Assembly (NCBI RefSeq): GCF_014640295.1
Contig: NZ_BMGR01000007.1
Location: 1 to 64,000 of the forward strand
Direction of reading: 5' to 3'
DNA: 64,000 bases
Source of the DNA: Paenibacillus abyssi
GTDB lineage: Bacteria; Bacillota; Bacilli; Paenibacillales; Paenibacillaceae
The translations under genes were made by a program, and so were the position numbers. The notes under the pieces are model-generated. The model saw only the letters and a program-made list of their open reading frames with translations, did not search any database and was not told the DNA's origin. This document shows, in pieces, positions 1 through 8,199 of the stretch. Within the stretch, counting starts at the first letter, position 1. Each line of letters opens with the position of its first letter.

Positions 1-58
1 GGGGTGGAAGCGCAGCAATGCGTGCAGCTGACGAATACTAATCGGTCGAGGGCTTATC
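1..58 (+). rRNA. 23S rRNA, 3' end (partial)
   Basis: The first 58 bases match the conserved 3' end of Firmicute 23S rRNA, ending in the GGTCGAGGGCTTATCC segment that closes the outer helix. The gene starts upstream of the window. The tRNA cluster that follows is the usual layout downstream of an rRNA operon. The exact mature end is approximate. Confidence 0.92.
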
Positions 59-239
59 CTAACAACAGCAAGACAGCTAAAGTAATTCATGACTTTCGCA
101 TCCGGTTTTCAGGGCGCAATGCTTTGCATGGCTGCCATCGAGTATGGTATGCTTTGCATAATTTGCACACAGCATTTGGCGATGCTGTATACCTGAATAA
201 ATTCCCGAGTGGACAAGCATCGCATCGGGAAACCAATGT
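59..239. other. 23S-tRNA spacer without a 5S rRNA gene
   Basis: This spacer of about 180 bp separates 23S from tRNA-Met. It has short AT-rich repeats around ATGCTTTGCAT but none of the conserved 5S rRNA segments (for example CCCGAACACG) are visible. No gene is supported here. Confidence 0.7.
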
Positions 240-316
240 GGCGGCATAGCTCAGCTGGCTAGAGCGTACGGTTCATACCCGTGAGGTCGGGGGTTCGATC
301 CCCTCTGCCGCTACCA
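240..316 (+). tRNA. tRNA-Met (CAT), elongator type
   Basis: A full cloverleaf is readable: the acceptor 5' strand from 240 pairs with TGCCGCT before ACCA at 313-316, the T-arm holds GGTTCGATC, and the anticodon CAT is at 274-276. The body resembles Bacillus elongator tRNA-Met rather than initiator or lysidine-modified tRNA-Ile. CCA is encoded. Confidence 0.95.
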
Positions 317-325
317 ACTACATAA

Positions 326-401
326 GGACGCTTAGCTCAGCTGGGAGAGCATCTGCCTTACAAGCAGAGGGTCGGCGGTTCGATCCCGTCAGCGTCCACC
401 A
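326..401 (+). tRNA. tRNA-Val (TAC)
   Basis: Cloverleaf of 76 nt with encoded CCA. The anticodon stem TCTGC/GCAGA encloses the loop CTTACAA, giving anticodon TAC. It lies 9 nt after tRNA-Met in the same cluster. Confidence 0.95.
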
Positions 402-444
402 TGATTTATTTAGCCATTTTGTATGAGATGGCGCTGCAAAATGT

Positions 445-521
445 GGAGCTGTGGTGTAGAGGCCTAACATGCCTGCCTGTCACGCAGGAGACCGCGGGTT
501 CGAATCCCGTCAGCTCCGCCA
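445..521 (+). tRNA. tRNA-Asp (GTC)
   Basis: Cloverleaf of 77 nt with encoded CCA. The stem CCTGC/GCAGG encloses the loop CTGTCAC, anticodon GTC. Third tRNA of the post-rRNA cluster. Confidence 0.95.
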
Positions 522-537
522 TTTAATTCTTGTTTGA

Positions 538-613
<76 letters not shown>

Positions 614-653
614 TTTATTTTTACTTGTCAGCTTCACGGCGGCAAAGTAGTGC

Positions 654-739
654 GGAGGGCTAGCGAAGTGGCCAAACGCAGCAGACTGTAAATCTGTTCT
701 CTGACGAGTTCGGTGGTTCGAATCCATCGCCCTCCACCA
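654..739 (+). tRNA. tRNA-Tyr (GTA)
   Basis: Class II tRNA of 86 nt with a long variable arm and encoded CCA. The anticodon loop CTGTAAA gives GTA. Acceptor GGAGGGC pairs with GCCCTCC. Confidence 0.95.
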
Positions 740-751
740 CTTCATTTTCAA

Positions 752-827
752 GAGCCATTAGCTCAGTTGGTAGAGCACCTGACTTTTAATCAGGGTGTCG
801 AAGGTTCGAGTCCTTCATGGCTCACCA
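752..827 (+). tRNA. tRNA-Lys (TTT)
   Basis: Cloverleaf of 76 nt with encoded CCA. The anticodon loop CTTTTAA gives TTT. Last tRNA before the cluster terminator. Confidence 0.95.
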
Positions 828-840
828 TTTTATGGACATT

Positions 841-871
841 AATCCTTGCGGATCTCCGTAAGGATTTTTTT
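841..871 (+). terminator. Rho-independent terminator of the rRNA/tRNA operon
   Basis: AATCCTTGCGG pairs with CCGTAAGGATT (11 bp, one G-T wobble) around a 4-nt loop and is followed by a run of T. It starts 13 nt after tRNA-Lys and closes the stable-RNA operon. Confidence 0.9.
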
Positions 872-998
872 GTGTTGTGCAGTCGTTCTGCATTGTAGTA
901 AGAGGTAAGCACCAATCTCGGTGTAGCTTTGATTACAAAAGGGCAAAATAGTGACTGCGGAAGCAAAATTCATGAAGGTATCCGAAAGGGGAGTCTGA

Positions 999-1949
999 AT
1001 GAACTATCTGTTGGCAGCTGTAGTTGCCTTTGGGATTGTATATATTGCTGTACCGGTGCTGCGTGCTATTGCGCTTCAAACGGGATTTGTGGATCGTCCT
1101 TCTTCAAGAAAAATCCATACGGTGCCGATTCCGCTTCTTGGCGGCGGCGCTATATATATTGGTATTGTTGCTTCTTTTTTTCTGTTTCAAGGCATTACGA
1201 ATCTCAGTATCACCGTGGCGGTCGGTGGATTGCTGCTTGTTACAATCGGTTTGATTGATGACCGTGCCAAAACGAAGGGCAAGGAATTTCCGGTATGGCC
1301 GAGAGTCATTGTGTATGCGGCAGCATCCTTTATTCCTGCCGCAACGGGCATTCGAATCTCAGGGGTTACTGATCCTGGTCCAGGATTGATGTTTATATTC
1401 CCTGAATGGGTTTCGGTATCCGCAACCGTCGTCTGGGTATTTGCCTTAATTAATATGATCAATTTCATCGACGGGGTGGATGGGCTTGCATCAGGCGTAG
1501 CGACTTTGTCATCCTCGACGCTTTTTATTACTGCACTTGTAAAAGGCCAGTTAGAAATCGCACTGTTGGCTGTAATTCTTGTCGGCTCGTGTATTGCTTT
1601 TCTGGTATATAACTTCTACCCCGCCCGTATTTTCATGGGGGACGCCGGTGCCACGTTTCTTGGTTATACGCTTGCTGTTATCGCTGTGGAAGGAGCATTT
1701 AAAAGCGCGACGCTCGTTACAATGGCTGTACCTTTATTAGCTTTGGGCCTCCCTATAATGGATACTGTCATTGTAATGACCCGAAGATTAATTAGCGGGA
1801 GGGGTCTACACAGAGCGGATAAATTGCACGCCCATCATTTGTTGATGCGCTGGGGTTTAAACCAGGTTCAAACAGTTTCTTTTCTGTATTTGATCGCTGC
1901 TTTGTTCTCCTTGCTGTCGATTGTTATTCTGTTTGTTGTGCGAAATTAA
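999..1949 (+). CDS. Undecaprenyl-phosphate GlcNAc-1-phosphate transferase (TagO/WecA family)
   Basis: A 316-residue polytopic membrane enzyme of the MraY/WecA/TagO family. These move GlcNAc-1-phosphate from UDP-GlcNAc to undecaprenyl phosphate, the first step of teichoic acid or other envelope glycan synthesis. Visible family motifs are the acidic GLIDDR segment, NFIDGVDGLASG, FMGDAGATFLGY and the late HAHHLLMRWG histidine motif, with about ten hydrophobic segments. The start at 999 has GGGGAG just upstream. A decaprenyl-linked or other sugar acceptor role cannot be excluded. It stands alone between the tRNA cluster and a PucR-type regulator; no glycan genes flank it. Confidence 0.85.
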   Translation: MNYLLAAVVAFGIVYIAVPVLRAIALQTGFVDRPSSRKIHTVPIPLLGGGAIYIGIVASFFLFQGITNLSITVAVGGLLLVTIGLIDDRAKTKGKEFPVWPRVIVYAAASFIPAATGIRISGVTDPGPGLMFIFPEWVSVSATVVWVFALINMINFIDGVDGLASGVATLSSSTLFITALVKGQLEIALLAVILVGSCIAFLVYNFYPARIFMGDAGATFLGYTLAVIAVEGAFKSATLVTMAVPLLALGLPIMDTVIVMTRRLISGRGLHRADKLHAHHLLMRWGLNQVQTVSFLYLIAALFSLLSIVILFVVRN

Positions 1950-1995
1950 GTCCGCTGGTAAATGAGGAAAATATCTATACAAGATGTATCAATAT

Positions 1996-2003
1996 GGTAC
2001 AAT
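1996..2003 (+). promoter_or_regulatory. Candidate extended -10 promoter before the PucR-type gene
   Basis: TGGTACAAT (TGN plus TACAAT) lies about 40 nt before the start at 2046. No good -35 is seen at 17 bp, which is tolerated for extended -10 promoters. Inferred from sequence only. Confidence 0.4.
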
Positions 2004-2045
2004 GACGGAAAAGCGTTCTTTAATGCGGATAGGAGTTAAGGCAGA

Positions 2046-3170
2046 ATGAGCGGTACGCAGTGGAAGGAGCAATTGGAACACATACTCGGAAGTCCTTTGC
2101 GCTTGAAGCAGATAAAGCTAACGGAGTGGCACAAGGCCACTGCCCTTTCTGCGGATAGTCCTTCATCTCCCGTGCAGTCAGGAGCTGTAAAGGTGGCCAG
2201 TGACCAGTGGCTGTGGTTTGCAGTTCAGGCGGACGGCAATAGCGTTGAAGTATTGGAGCTGAAAAACGGCGAGGTTACGGAAACAGAACGTAATTTGATC
2301 AGCTGGTCACTTTTGCATCTGCGCCAAGGAAAACGCGCTTCCGCATCTCCTGCGCATGAGGCGGAGCGTCTTGTAGAGGAGCTTGGAAATTGGATTCAAG
2401 AGGCGATCGATAAGGGGACGCTTCAAAGTGAAGTGCCTGACCATTTAACAGCGGGAGGGCGGCTTTTTGCGAAGATGATTCCCTTTCTGCTCGTAAGTGA
2501 GCAATCCCCACGCAAAAATACCTATGTTGAACTCGAAAAGCTGTTAAAATCCTTTTTCGCAGAAGAAGTCATGCTTATTCCTTTGAAAGAACAGGAATGG
2601 CTCATACTTGGCCCGCTGTCCTTGTTAAATGATACGGAAAATGAGGAACGCAGTGTGGAGGATGACGAGACAGAGGAGGATCTGCTCACCTCAATGTGCT
2701 CTGCTCTTCATGGGATGCTTGCGACCGAATGGATCGGGGAGTGCCATCTGGCTGTCGCGCACCCCAATACCCCTGCCAAATCGATTGTGGAGACGCTAGC
2801 ATTGCTTAGGGAAACGGTATACCTTGGCCGGAAATTTCATGTGAGCGTAAACATTCACTTGCCTTGGCTACTTCATTTGGAACGTCTGCTTAATAGCATT
2901 CCTGAACCGCAGCGGGGCAGATTTATGGAGCAAGTTCTCAACCGCTCGGACGTGCTGCTTGAGCCGGAAATATTAATGACGCTTGAAACTTTCTTCAGCC
3001 TCGACTGCAATGTGAGTGAAACAGCTAAGAAATTGTATATACACCGAAACACGCTGCTCTACCGGTTGGACAAGCTGAAGCAGGAGACGGGATTGGATGT
3101 TCGGGTATTCAGAGACGCTGTACTTGTTAAGATTATATTGCTATTGTACAAAGTGACGAAAAGGAAGTAA
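2046..3170 (+). CDS. PucR/CdaR-type transcriptional regulator
   Basis: A 374-residue protein whose last 60 residues form the helix-turn-helix typical of PucR/CdaR regulators, with NVSETAKKLYIHRNTLLYRL followed by a second recognition-type helix. The N-terminal 300 residues are an acidic, poorly conserved sensor region without a clear named domain. The start follows AGGAG by ten bases. Family members often control sugar-acid, purine or amino-acid use; no adjacent catabolic operon shows which. The next gene is a sugar-ABC ATPase 90 bp downstream, so a link to carbohydrate use is possible but unproven. Confidence 0.75.
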   Translation: MSGTQWKEQLEHILGSPLRLKQIKLTEWHKATALSADSPSSPVQSGAVKVASDQWLWFAVQADGNSVEVLELKNGEVTETERNLISWSLLHLRQGKRASASPAHEAERLVEELGNWIQEAIDKGTLQSEVPDHLTAGGRLFAKMIPFLLVSEQSPRKNTYVELEKLLKSFFAEEVMLIPLKEQEWLILGPLSLLNDTENEERSVEDDETEEDLLTSMCSALHGMLATEWIGECHLAVAHPNTPAKSIVETLALLRETVYLGRKFHVSVNIHLPWLLHLERLLNSIPEPQRGRFMEQVLNRSDVLLEPEILMTLETFFSLDCNVSETAKKLYIHRNTLLYRLDKLKQETGLDVRVFRDAVLVKIILLLYKVTKRK

Positions 3171-3260
3171 TTTTTTTGTAGAGTTTGTGCATAGTCATCT
3201 GAGGACGACTAAGATAAGATAGATTTATAACGAAAACCAATTGTTTAGGGGGAAATTCAA

Positions 3261-4385
3261 ATGGCAGGCGTACGCTTAGAGCATGTTTACAAAAAATATC
3301 CCGGTTCGGAAACAGCATCCGTTACTGATGTTAATTTAGATATTAAGGACAAGGAATTCCTCGTTCTTGTTGGACCGTCCGGTTGCGGTAAATCGACGAC
3401 ACTGCGGATGATCGCAGGTCTTGAAGAAATTTCCGAAGGTAAGCTGTTCATCGGCGAGCGTCTTGTAAATGACGTTGCTCCTAAAGATCGTGACATTGCG
3501 ATGGTATTCCAATCCTACGCTTTGTACCCACATATGAATGTTTATCAAAACATGGCATTCGGTTTGAAACTTCGTAAATTCAAAAAAGCGGACATCGACA
3601 AACGCGTTCGTGAAGCCGCTAAAATTCTTGATATTGAGCATTTGCTCGACCGTAAACCAAAAGCACTTTCCGGTGGTCAGCGTCAACGTGTTGCCTTGGG
3701 CCGCGCGATTGTTCGTGAACCACAAGTATTCTTGATGGATGAGCCGCTCTCCAACTTGGACGCGAAACTTCGCGGTCAGATGCGTGCGGAAATCAGTAAA
3801 TTGGCTAAACGTCTTGAAACGACTGTTATCTACGTAACGCATGACCAAATCGAGGCCATGACAATGGGTGACCGGATTGTTGTTATGAAAGACGGGTTCA
3901 TTCAACAAGCTGCTTCTCCAGAAGAGCTGTACAACAACCCGGTTAACATGTTCGTTGCAGGCTTTATCGGTGCGCCTTCGATGAACTTCATTAAAGGTCA
4001 ATTGACTGAGCAAGGCGGAGCTGTCCGTTTCAAAGCAACTGGCGTGGATGTTACACTGACTGAAGGCAGAGCACAGGTTGTTCGTGAGAAAGGTTATATC
4101 GGCAAAGAAGTTGTTTTGGGTATTCGCCCAGAAGATTTCCATGATGAGCCGGTATTCATGGAAGCATCGCCGAACAGCATCGTCAGTGCGAACGTAGAAG
4201 TTGCTGAGAATCTTGGTCACGAGAAATACTTGTACCTGGCTGGACTGGGCAGCGACACAGTTATCGCACGTGTTGACGGCCGTTCCACAATCAAAGAGGC
4301 TCAAAACGTCAAGCTTGCAATCGACATGAACAAAATTCATATGTTTGATGCAGCGACTGAACTGAGCGTATTCGAAAACAAATAA
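3261..4385 (+). CDS. Sugar ABC transporter ATPase (UgpC/MsmX/MalK type)
   Basis: A 374-residue ATPase of carbohydrate importers, acting at the inner face of the membrane. Visible are Walker A GPSGCGKST, Q-loop near VFQSYALYPH, signature LSGGQRQR, Walker B VFLMDEPLSNLD, the THD H-loop and a C-terminal TOBE-like regulatory domain from about residue 240. A GGGGG ribosome site lies 9 nt before the ATG. No permease or binding-protein genes are next to it, as with Bacillus MsmX, which energises several sugar importers; a shared role is likely here too. Its codon use is strongly biased, suggesting high expression. Confidence 0.88.
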   Translation: MAGVRLEHVYKKYPGSETASVTDVNLDIKDKEFLVLVGPSGCGKSTTLRMIAGLEEISEGKLFIGERLVNDVAPKDRDIAMVFQSYALYPHMNVYQNMAFGLKLRKFKKADIDKRVREAAKILDIEHLLDRKPKALSGGQRQRVALGRAIVREPQVFLMDEPLSNLDAKLRGQMRAEISKLAKRLETTVIYVTHDQIEAMTMGDRIVVMKDGFIQQAASPEELYNNPVNMFVAGFIGAPSMNFIKGQLTEQGGAVRFKATGVDVTLTEGRAQVVREKGYIGKEVVLGIRPEDFHDEPVFMEASPNSIVSANVEVAENLGHEKYLYLAGLGSDTVIARVDGRSTIKEAQNVKLAIDMNKIHMFDAATELSVFENK

Positions 4386-4405
4386 TAAGGCCACAGGCCC
4401 TGTAC

Positions 4406-4442
4406 AATAACCGTCCGATCATTTATCGGGCGGTTATTTTTT
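4406..4442 (+). terminator. Rho-independent terminator after the ABC ATPase
   Basis: AATAACCGTCCGAT pairs with ATCGGGCGGTTATT around a short loop and is followed by TTTT. It starts about 20 nt after the ATPase stop codon. Confidence 0.88.
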
Positions 4443-4488
4443 ATGTACATAGGTGTAACATTTCCAAGCTGTAGCCGTTATATCCACG

Positions 4489-4752
4489 ATGGAGGACCGA
4501 AGGTGGGAGCCTGAAGTAGAAATCTGGAATTTTAGAGGGAACCAAGTAAAACCGACCACAGCAAGACGGATTCATGTGGCAGAGGGGAATGCCTATTTCC
4601 GGGTAGACTCAGCAGGCGGATGGTCTTCCACCGGAACAGAAAGCAGGTTCGGTTATGCGATACCTGAAGCGTCCTGCAAGCGGCCGTTAACATTTGAAAT
4701 CAAGCGCTATCCGGGATATATCCTGCAGTCTTTTGAACTGAAAATTCAATAG
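4489..4752 (+). CDS. Hypothetical small protein (87 residues), doubtful
   Basis: An open frame of 87 codons between a terminator and hprK. No family is recognised. Its composition is protein-like (mixed polar and aromatic residues, no low complexity), and it contains two WS/YFRV-type beta-like stretches, but no ribosome site precedes the ATG. The frame is open for 10 more codons upstream without a start. It could be a remnant of a longer gene or a chance frame. Confidence 0.3.
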   Translation: MEDRRWEPEVEIWNFRGNQVKPTTARRIHVAEGNAYFRVDSAGGWSSTGTESRFGYAIPEASCKRPLTFEIKRYPGYILQSFELKIQ

Positions 4753-4768
4753 AAATGCCGGTTGAGAC

Positions 4769-4798
4769 GCCGAAATCATGGTAGACGTTGATTTCGGC
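4769..4798 (+). terminator. Hairpin before hprK, terminator-like without a strong U-tract
   Basis: GCCGAAATCA pairs perfectly with TGATTTCGGC around a 10-nt loop, 17 nt after the small frame ending at 4752. Only a weak T-rich stretch follows. It may end transcription from upstream or be a processing structure. Confidence 0.5.
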
Positions 4799-4883
4799 GC
4801 TTAATTCATTTACGATGGTTACATTGGAAAAAAGCAGATTAATCGTACCCGGCGACATGCATGGGCGTGAGGGAGGCTATCAG

Positions 4884-5822
4884 ATGCCCAAGAAAGTAAA
4901 GGTATCCGAGCTTGTTAAGCAATTTCAGCTGGAGATATTAGCGGGAGAAGACGGGCTGAAGCGGGGGATTACGGTTGATGATTTGTACCGGCCGGGCTTG
5001 GAGATGGCCGGTTATTTTCACTACCACCCGACAGAGCGCGTTCAAATTCTAGGGAAAACAGAGTTAGAGTTTCTGCAAACGCTTGATAGCGAAAATCGTT
5101 TGGATCGCATGTCCAGGTTATGTGATGAAGATACACCCTGTATTATCATTACGCGCGGACAGGAAGCACCGCAGGAGCTGTTGGACCAATCCAATGAGAA
5201 AAGCCTGCCTCTTCTTAGAAGTCCGCACGCAACGACCAGCTTGATTAGCCGAATTACGAATTTTCTTGAGAACAAGCTGGCACCAACTGCAACGATTCAT
5301 GGCGTATTGGTCGACATTTATGGGATCGGCATGCTGATTACGGGCAGCAGCGGTATCGGCAAGAGTGAAACCGCACTGGAGCTCGTTAAACGAAGCCACC
5401 GGCTGGTAGCCGATGACGCAGTGGAAATCCGGCAAATGTCGGATGGACAGCTCGTTGGAGCGGCGCCTGAGCTGATCCGTCATCTTCTTGAAATCCGCGG
5501 GCTGGGAATTATTAATGTGATGACGCTGTTCGGTGCGGGTGCCGTACGGACAAGTAAACGCATTAGTGTTGTCATCAGATTGGAGAATTGGCAGCAGGAG
5601 AAACAGTATGACCGGCTCGGTCTCGACGAGGAAACAACCCGTATTATTGATACGGACGTTCCGCTTGTTACGGTACCGGTTCGGCCAGGCCGAAATCTTG
5701 CCGTTATTATTGAAGTAGCGGCGATGAATTATCGTTTGAAGCGAATGGGATACAATGCGGCGTTGCAATTTACGAATAAGCTCACCGAGACGATCGCCGA
5801 TGATTTTGACGATTACGAATAA
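4884..5822 (+). CDS. hprK: HPr kinase/phosphorylase
   Basis: A 312-residue bifunctional enzyme that phosphorylates and dephosphorylates HPr and Crh on Ser46, the switch for carbon catabolite control. The Walker A loop GSSGIGKS is at about residues 154-161, and the HprK signature [10 protein letters not shown] follows near residue 206. The start at 4884 (MPKKVKV) is chosen because GGGAGG lies 7 nt upstream and the length then matches the usual 310 residues; the frame stays open further upstream. It heads the conserved hprK-lgt-ppaX-yvoF cluster. Its substrate gene is the HPr-type gene at 23270. Confidence 0.95.
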   Translation: MPKKVKVSELVKQFQLEILAGEDGLKRGITVDDLYRPGLEMAGYFHYHPTERVQILGKTELEFLQTLDSENRLDRMSRLCDEDTPCIIITRGQEAPQELLDQSNEKSLPLLRSPHATTSLISRITNFLENKLAPTATIHGVLVDIYGIGMLITGSSGIGKSETALELVKRSHRLVADDAVEIRQMSDGQLVGAAPELIRHLLEIRGLGIINVMTLFGAGAVRTSKRISVVIRLENWQQEKQYDRLGLDEETTRIIDTDVPLVTVPVRPGRNLAVIIEVAAMNYRLKRMGYNAALQFTNKLTETIADDFDDYE

Positions 5823-5837
5823 AGGAGCCTGCGATTC

Positions 5838-6845
5838 ATGAATGTTTTGAAACTTGATCCGATTGCATTCTCACTTGGTCCAATCAGCGTGCATTGGTAC
5901 GGCATTATACTGGGCACAGCGGCGCTTGTCGGACTCCTGCTTGCAATTCGTGAAGGGAAACGATTCGGCCTGCCTCCGGATTTCTTCATGGATTTATTGC
6001 TGCTTGGCGTGCCATCAGCAATTATTGGCGCACGTATATATTATGTGGCGTTTAAATGGGATGAATATCAGGATAATTGGATCGGGATCTTCCAGATCTG
6101 GAACGGCGGAATCGCGATCTATGGCGCACTGATCGGAGCCTTAATATGCGGCTTCTTCTATTTCCGTCACCATGGCTACAACTTTTGGAGGATTGCGGAT
6201 ATTTGTGCGCCGTCGCTGCTTGCCGGTCAAATGATCGGGCGGTGGGGCAATTTCATCAATCAGGAAGCTTATGGCGGGCCTACGACAGAAGAGTTTTTGC
6301 GCGGCTCGCTTAACCTTCCGGGATGGATCGTCAATCAGATGAATGTTGATGGTACATTCCATCATCCGGCATTTCTCTATGAATCCATTTGGAGCTTGGT
6401 GGGAATCGGGCTGCTGTTTGTGCTAAGACGGCAAAAGTTCCTGCGTGCAGGAGAGCTGTTGGCGTCATACTTTATCTGGTACTCGATTGGCCGATTCTTT
6501 ATTGAAGGGCTTAGAACGGACAGCTTGGCGTTTCAAGGGCCGGCATGGCTGGAATCTTTAGTGGCGGGCCTTTGGTCCCCCATGACGGGTGTGTTCGAAC
6601 CGGGTTACCTCGACCCGGGATACGGCAATGTGCGGATTTCGCAAGTGTTGGCGATATTGTTGATTATTGCGGGTATCGCCTTTATCGTCATTAGAAGGCT
6701 GACTGGCGCGGCCACGGCACGTTACAGTGATCCGATCGTTTCCAGTAAACAAGCCGCAGTAGAGAATAATGCAGCAGTAAAAGCCGGGTCGAAGGAAGAT
6801 AAGGAGAAACACAATGACAACAAAGATTCAAACCGTTCTATTTGA
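5838..6845 (+). CDS. lgt: Prolipoprotein diacylglyceryl transferase
   Basis: A 335-residue membrane enzyme that transfers diacylglycerol from phosphatidylglycerol to the lipobox cysteine of prolipoproteins. The Lgt signature GRWGNFINQEAYG is visible, as are IWNGGIAIYGALIGA and about seven hydrophobic segments. The hydrophilic C-terminal tail (about 45 residues, rich in Lys, Asp and Asn) is longer than in many homologues and overlaps the start of ppaX by 32 nt. It begins 15 nt after hprK. Confidence 0.95.
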   Translation: MNVLKLDPIAFSLGPISVHWYGIILGTAALVGLLLAIREGKRFGLPPDFFMDLLLLGVPSAIIGARIYYVAFKWDEYQDNWIGIFQIWNGGIAIYGALIGALICGFFYFRHHGYNFWRIADICAPSLLAGQMIGRWGNFINQEAYGGPTTEEFLRGSLNLPGWIVNQMNVDGTFHHPAFLYESIWSLVGIGLLFVLRRQKFLRAGELLASYFIWYSIGRFFIEGLRTDSLAFQGPAWLESLVAGLWSPMTGVFEPGYLDPGYGNVRISQVLAILLIIAGIAFIVIRRLTGAATARYSDPIVSSKQAAVENNAAVKAGSKEDKEKHNDNKDSNRSI

Positions 6846-7485
6846 TTTAGACGGGACGATTCTCGATACGAATGAACTGATCATCCAATCGTTTATACAC
6901 GCGTTGAAGGACATCGTTCCAACGGATTTTAACAGGGAGCATATTATTCCGAGCATGGGACACCCTCTTGCGGTGCAAATGCAGTTGTTTTCGCAGCTGG
7001 AGGATGTGTCGCACTTAGTAGCGGAATATCGCAAAATTAATTTGCAGCTGCATGATGAGCTGGTACGCCCTTTCCCTCATGTGCTTGAGGTGCTGGAAGC
7101 TCTTCATTCGGCAGGGCTGCAGCTGGGTGTCGTGACGACGAAGATGCGGATGACAACCGAACGCGGATTAAAGTATGTCGGCCTGTGGGATTGGATGTCG
7201 TCCATTGTAACGATGGATGATGTGCAACATCCCAAACCGCATCCGGAGCCGGTGCAGCGTGCGGTACGGGAGTTGAATGCGGATCCGTCATCTACATTGA
7301 TGGTAGGCGATAGCGGCGTCGATATGGAATCGGCGCTGGCCGCCGGTGTCATTCCCGTTGGGGTGGCATGGTCATTGAAAGGTGAAGCGAAGCTGTGGGA
7401 GGCGGGCGCCAAGCACATGCTTCATGATATGCGCGATCTATATGAAATCGTCGGATTGGAGCGGGGTGCGCTTGAGAAAGGTTGA
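6814..7485 (+). CDS. ppaX: Pyrophosphatase PpaX (HAD family)
   Basis: A 223-residue HAD hydrolase. The catalytic motif I DLDGTILDT is at residues 11-19, motif II around VVTTKMRMT, and motif III/IV around KPHPEPV and MVGDSGVD. PpaX hydrolyses pyrophosphate released by the HprK phosphorylase reaction, which fits its place two genes after hprK. The start overlaps the end of lgt, implying translational coupling. A generic phosphoglycolate phosphatase annotation is the main alternative. Confidence 0.88.
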   Translation: MTTKIQTVLFDLDGTILDTNELIIQSFIHALKDIVPTDFNREHIIPSMGHPLAVQMQLFSQLEDVSHLVAEYRKINLQLHDELVRPFPHVLEVLEALHSAGLQLGVVTTKMRMTTERGLKYVGLWDWMSSIVTMDDVQHPKPHPEPVQRAVRELNADPSSTLMVGDSGVDMESALAAGVIPVGVAWSLKGEAKLWEAGAKHMLHDMRDLYEIVGLERGALEKG

Positions 7486-7963
7486 GCGATATCCGGTAGA
7501 GGGCCCGAATGCGCTGTGGCAGGTATATCGGACCGTCAGCCCATGGAAAGCGGTACGAAACTTTATCTTTATTCAACTGGCGAGGTACTGTCCGATCCTG
7601 CCGGTAAAAAATGCGATCTATAGGCGTGTCCTGGGGATGAAGGTTGGACGCCACACCGCATTTGCACTGATGGTGATGGTGGATGTCTTTTTTCCGGAGC
7701 GGATCGAGGTCGGCGATAATTCAATTGTCGGTTACAATACGACGATCCTTACGCATGAATATTTGATCAAGGAATACCGGCTGGGAAATGTGAAGATCGG
7801 CGAAGGCGTCATGATCGGAGCGAATACAACGATTCTGCCCGGCGTGACGATCGGCGACCACGCGGTCGTTGCCGCCGGCTCTGTCGTTCATAAGGATGTG
7901 CCGCCGCATGCGTTTGTCGGAGGCAATCCGATGAGGGAGCTGCGGAAGGCGCAGGAAAGATAA
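7466..7963 (+). CDS. yvoF: Acyltransferase with hexapeptide repeats (YvoF-like)
   Basis: A protein of about 165 residues with the left-handed beta-helix repeats of the LbH acetyltransferase family, clear in the pattern I-G-N/D-x-x between residues 75 and 150 (for example VKIGEGVMIGANTTILPGVTI). The start is taken as GTG 7466, with GGAG eight bases upstream and a 20-nt overlap with ppaX; TTG 7472 (RKVERYPV) is also possible. The substrate is unknown; the gene occupies the yvoF position of the Bacillus hprK cluster. Confidence 0.8.
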   Translation: MRLRKVERYPVEGPNALWQVYRTVSPWKAVRNFIFIQLARYCPILPVKNAIYRRVLGMKVGRHTAFALMVMVDVFFPERIEVGDNSIVGYNTTILTHEYLIKEYRLGNVKIGEGVMIGANTTILPGVTIGDHAVVAAGSVVHKDVPPHAFVGGNPMRELRKAQER

Positions 7964-7988
7964 CAGATAGCCGTACAATCAACCTGAT

Positions 7989-8024
7989 AAGACCTGGCGG
8001 TAATCTACGCCAGGTCTTTCTCTC
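7989..8024 (+). terminator. Rho-independent terminator of the hprK cluster
   Basis: AAGACCTGGCG pairs with CGCCAGGTCTT around an 8-nt loop, followed by a T-rich stretch. It lies 25 nt after the yvoF stop and separates this cluster from the his operon. Confidence 0.88.
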
Positions 8025-8092
8025 ATCATAGAGGGTAGTCAATCATGATAAGTATTGTGAAATGAAGGCCGTTGTGAATCCGCGCATCCGGC

Positions 8093-8121
8093 TTGACGAG
8101 GTCGATTTTCCATGATAATAT
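8093..8121 (+). promoter_or_regulatory. SigA-type promoter of the his operon
   Basis: TTGACG (8093-8098), a 17-bp spacer and TAATAT (8116-8121). It is the best promoter match between the yvoF terminator and hisZ and leaves a leader of roughly 70 nt. No T-box or other leader regulator is visible. Confidence 0.6.
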
Positions 8122-8199
8122 TACGACTAAACTCTTTATTTTGGCAGTATGGTAATATGGTATCGCGTTAATATACTAAAGTGTTTGTGGGTGAATCGA

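Noticed and set aside
3336-4394. Long minus-strand open frame opposite the sugar-ABC ATPase
   Set aside because: It mirrors the biased codon use of the plus-strand gene; no ribosome site and no recognisable protein motifs.
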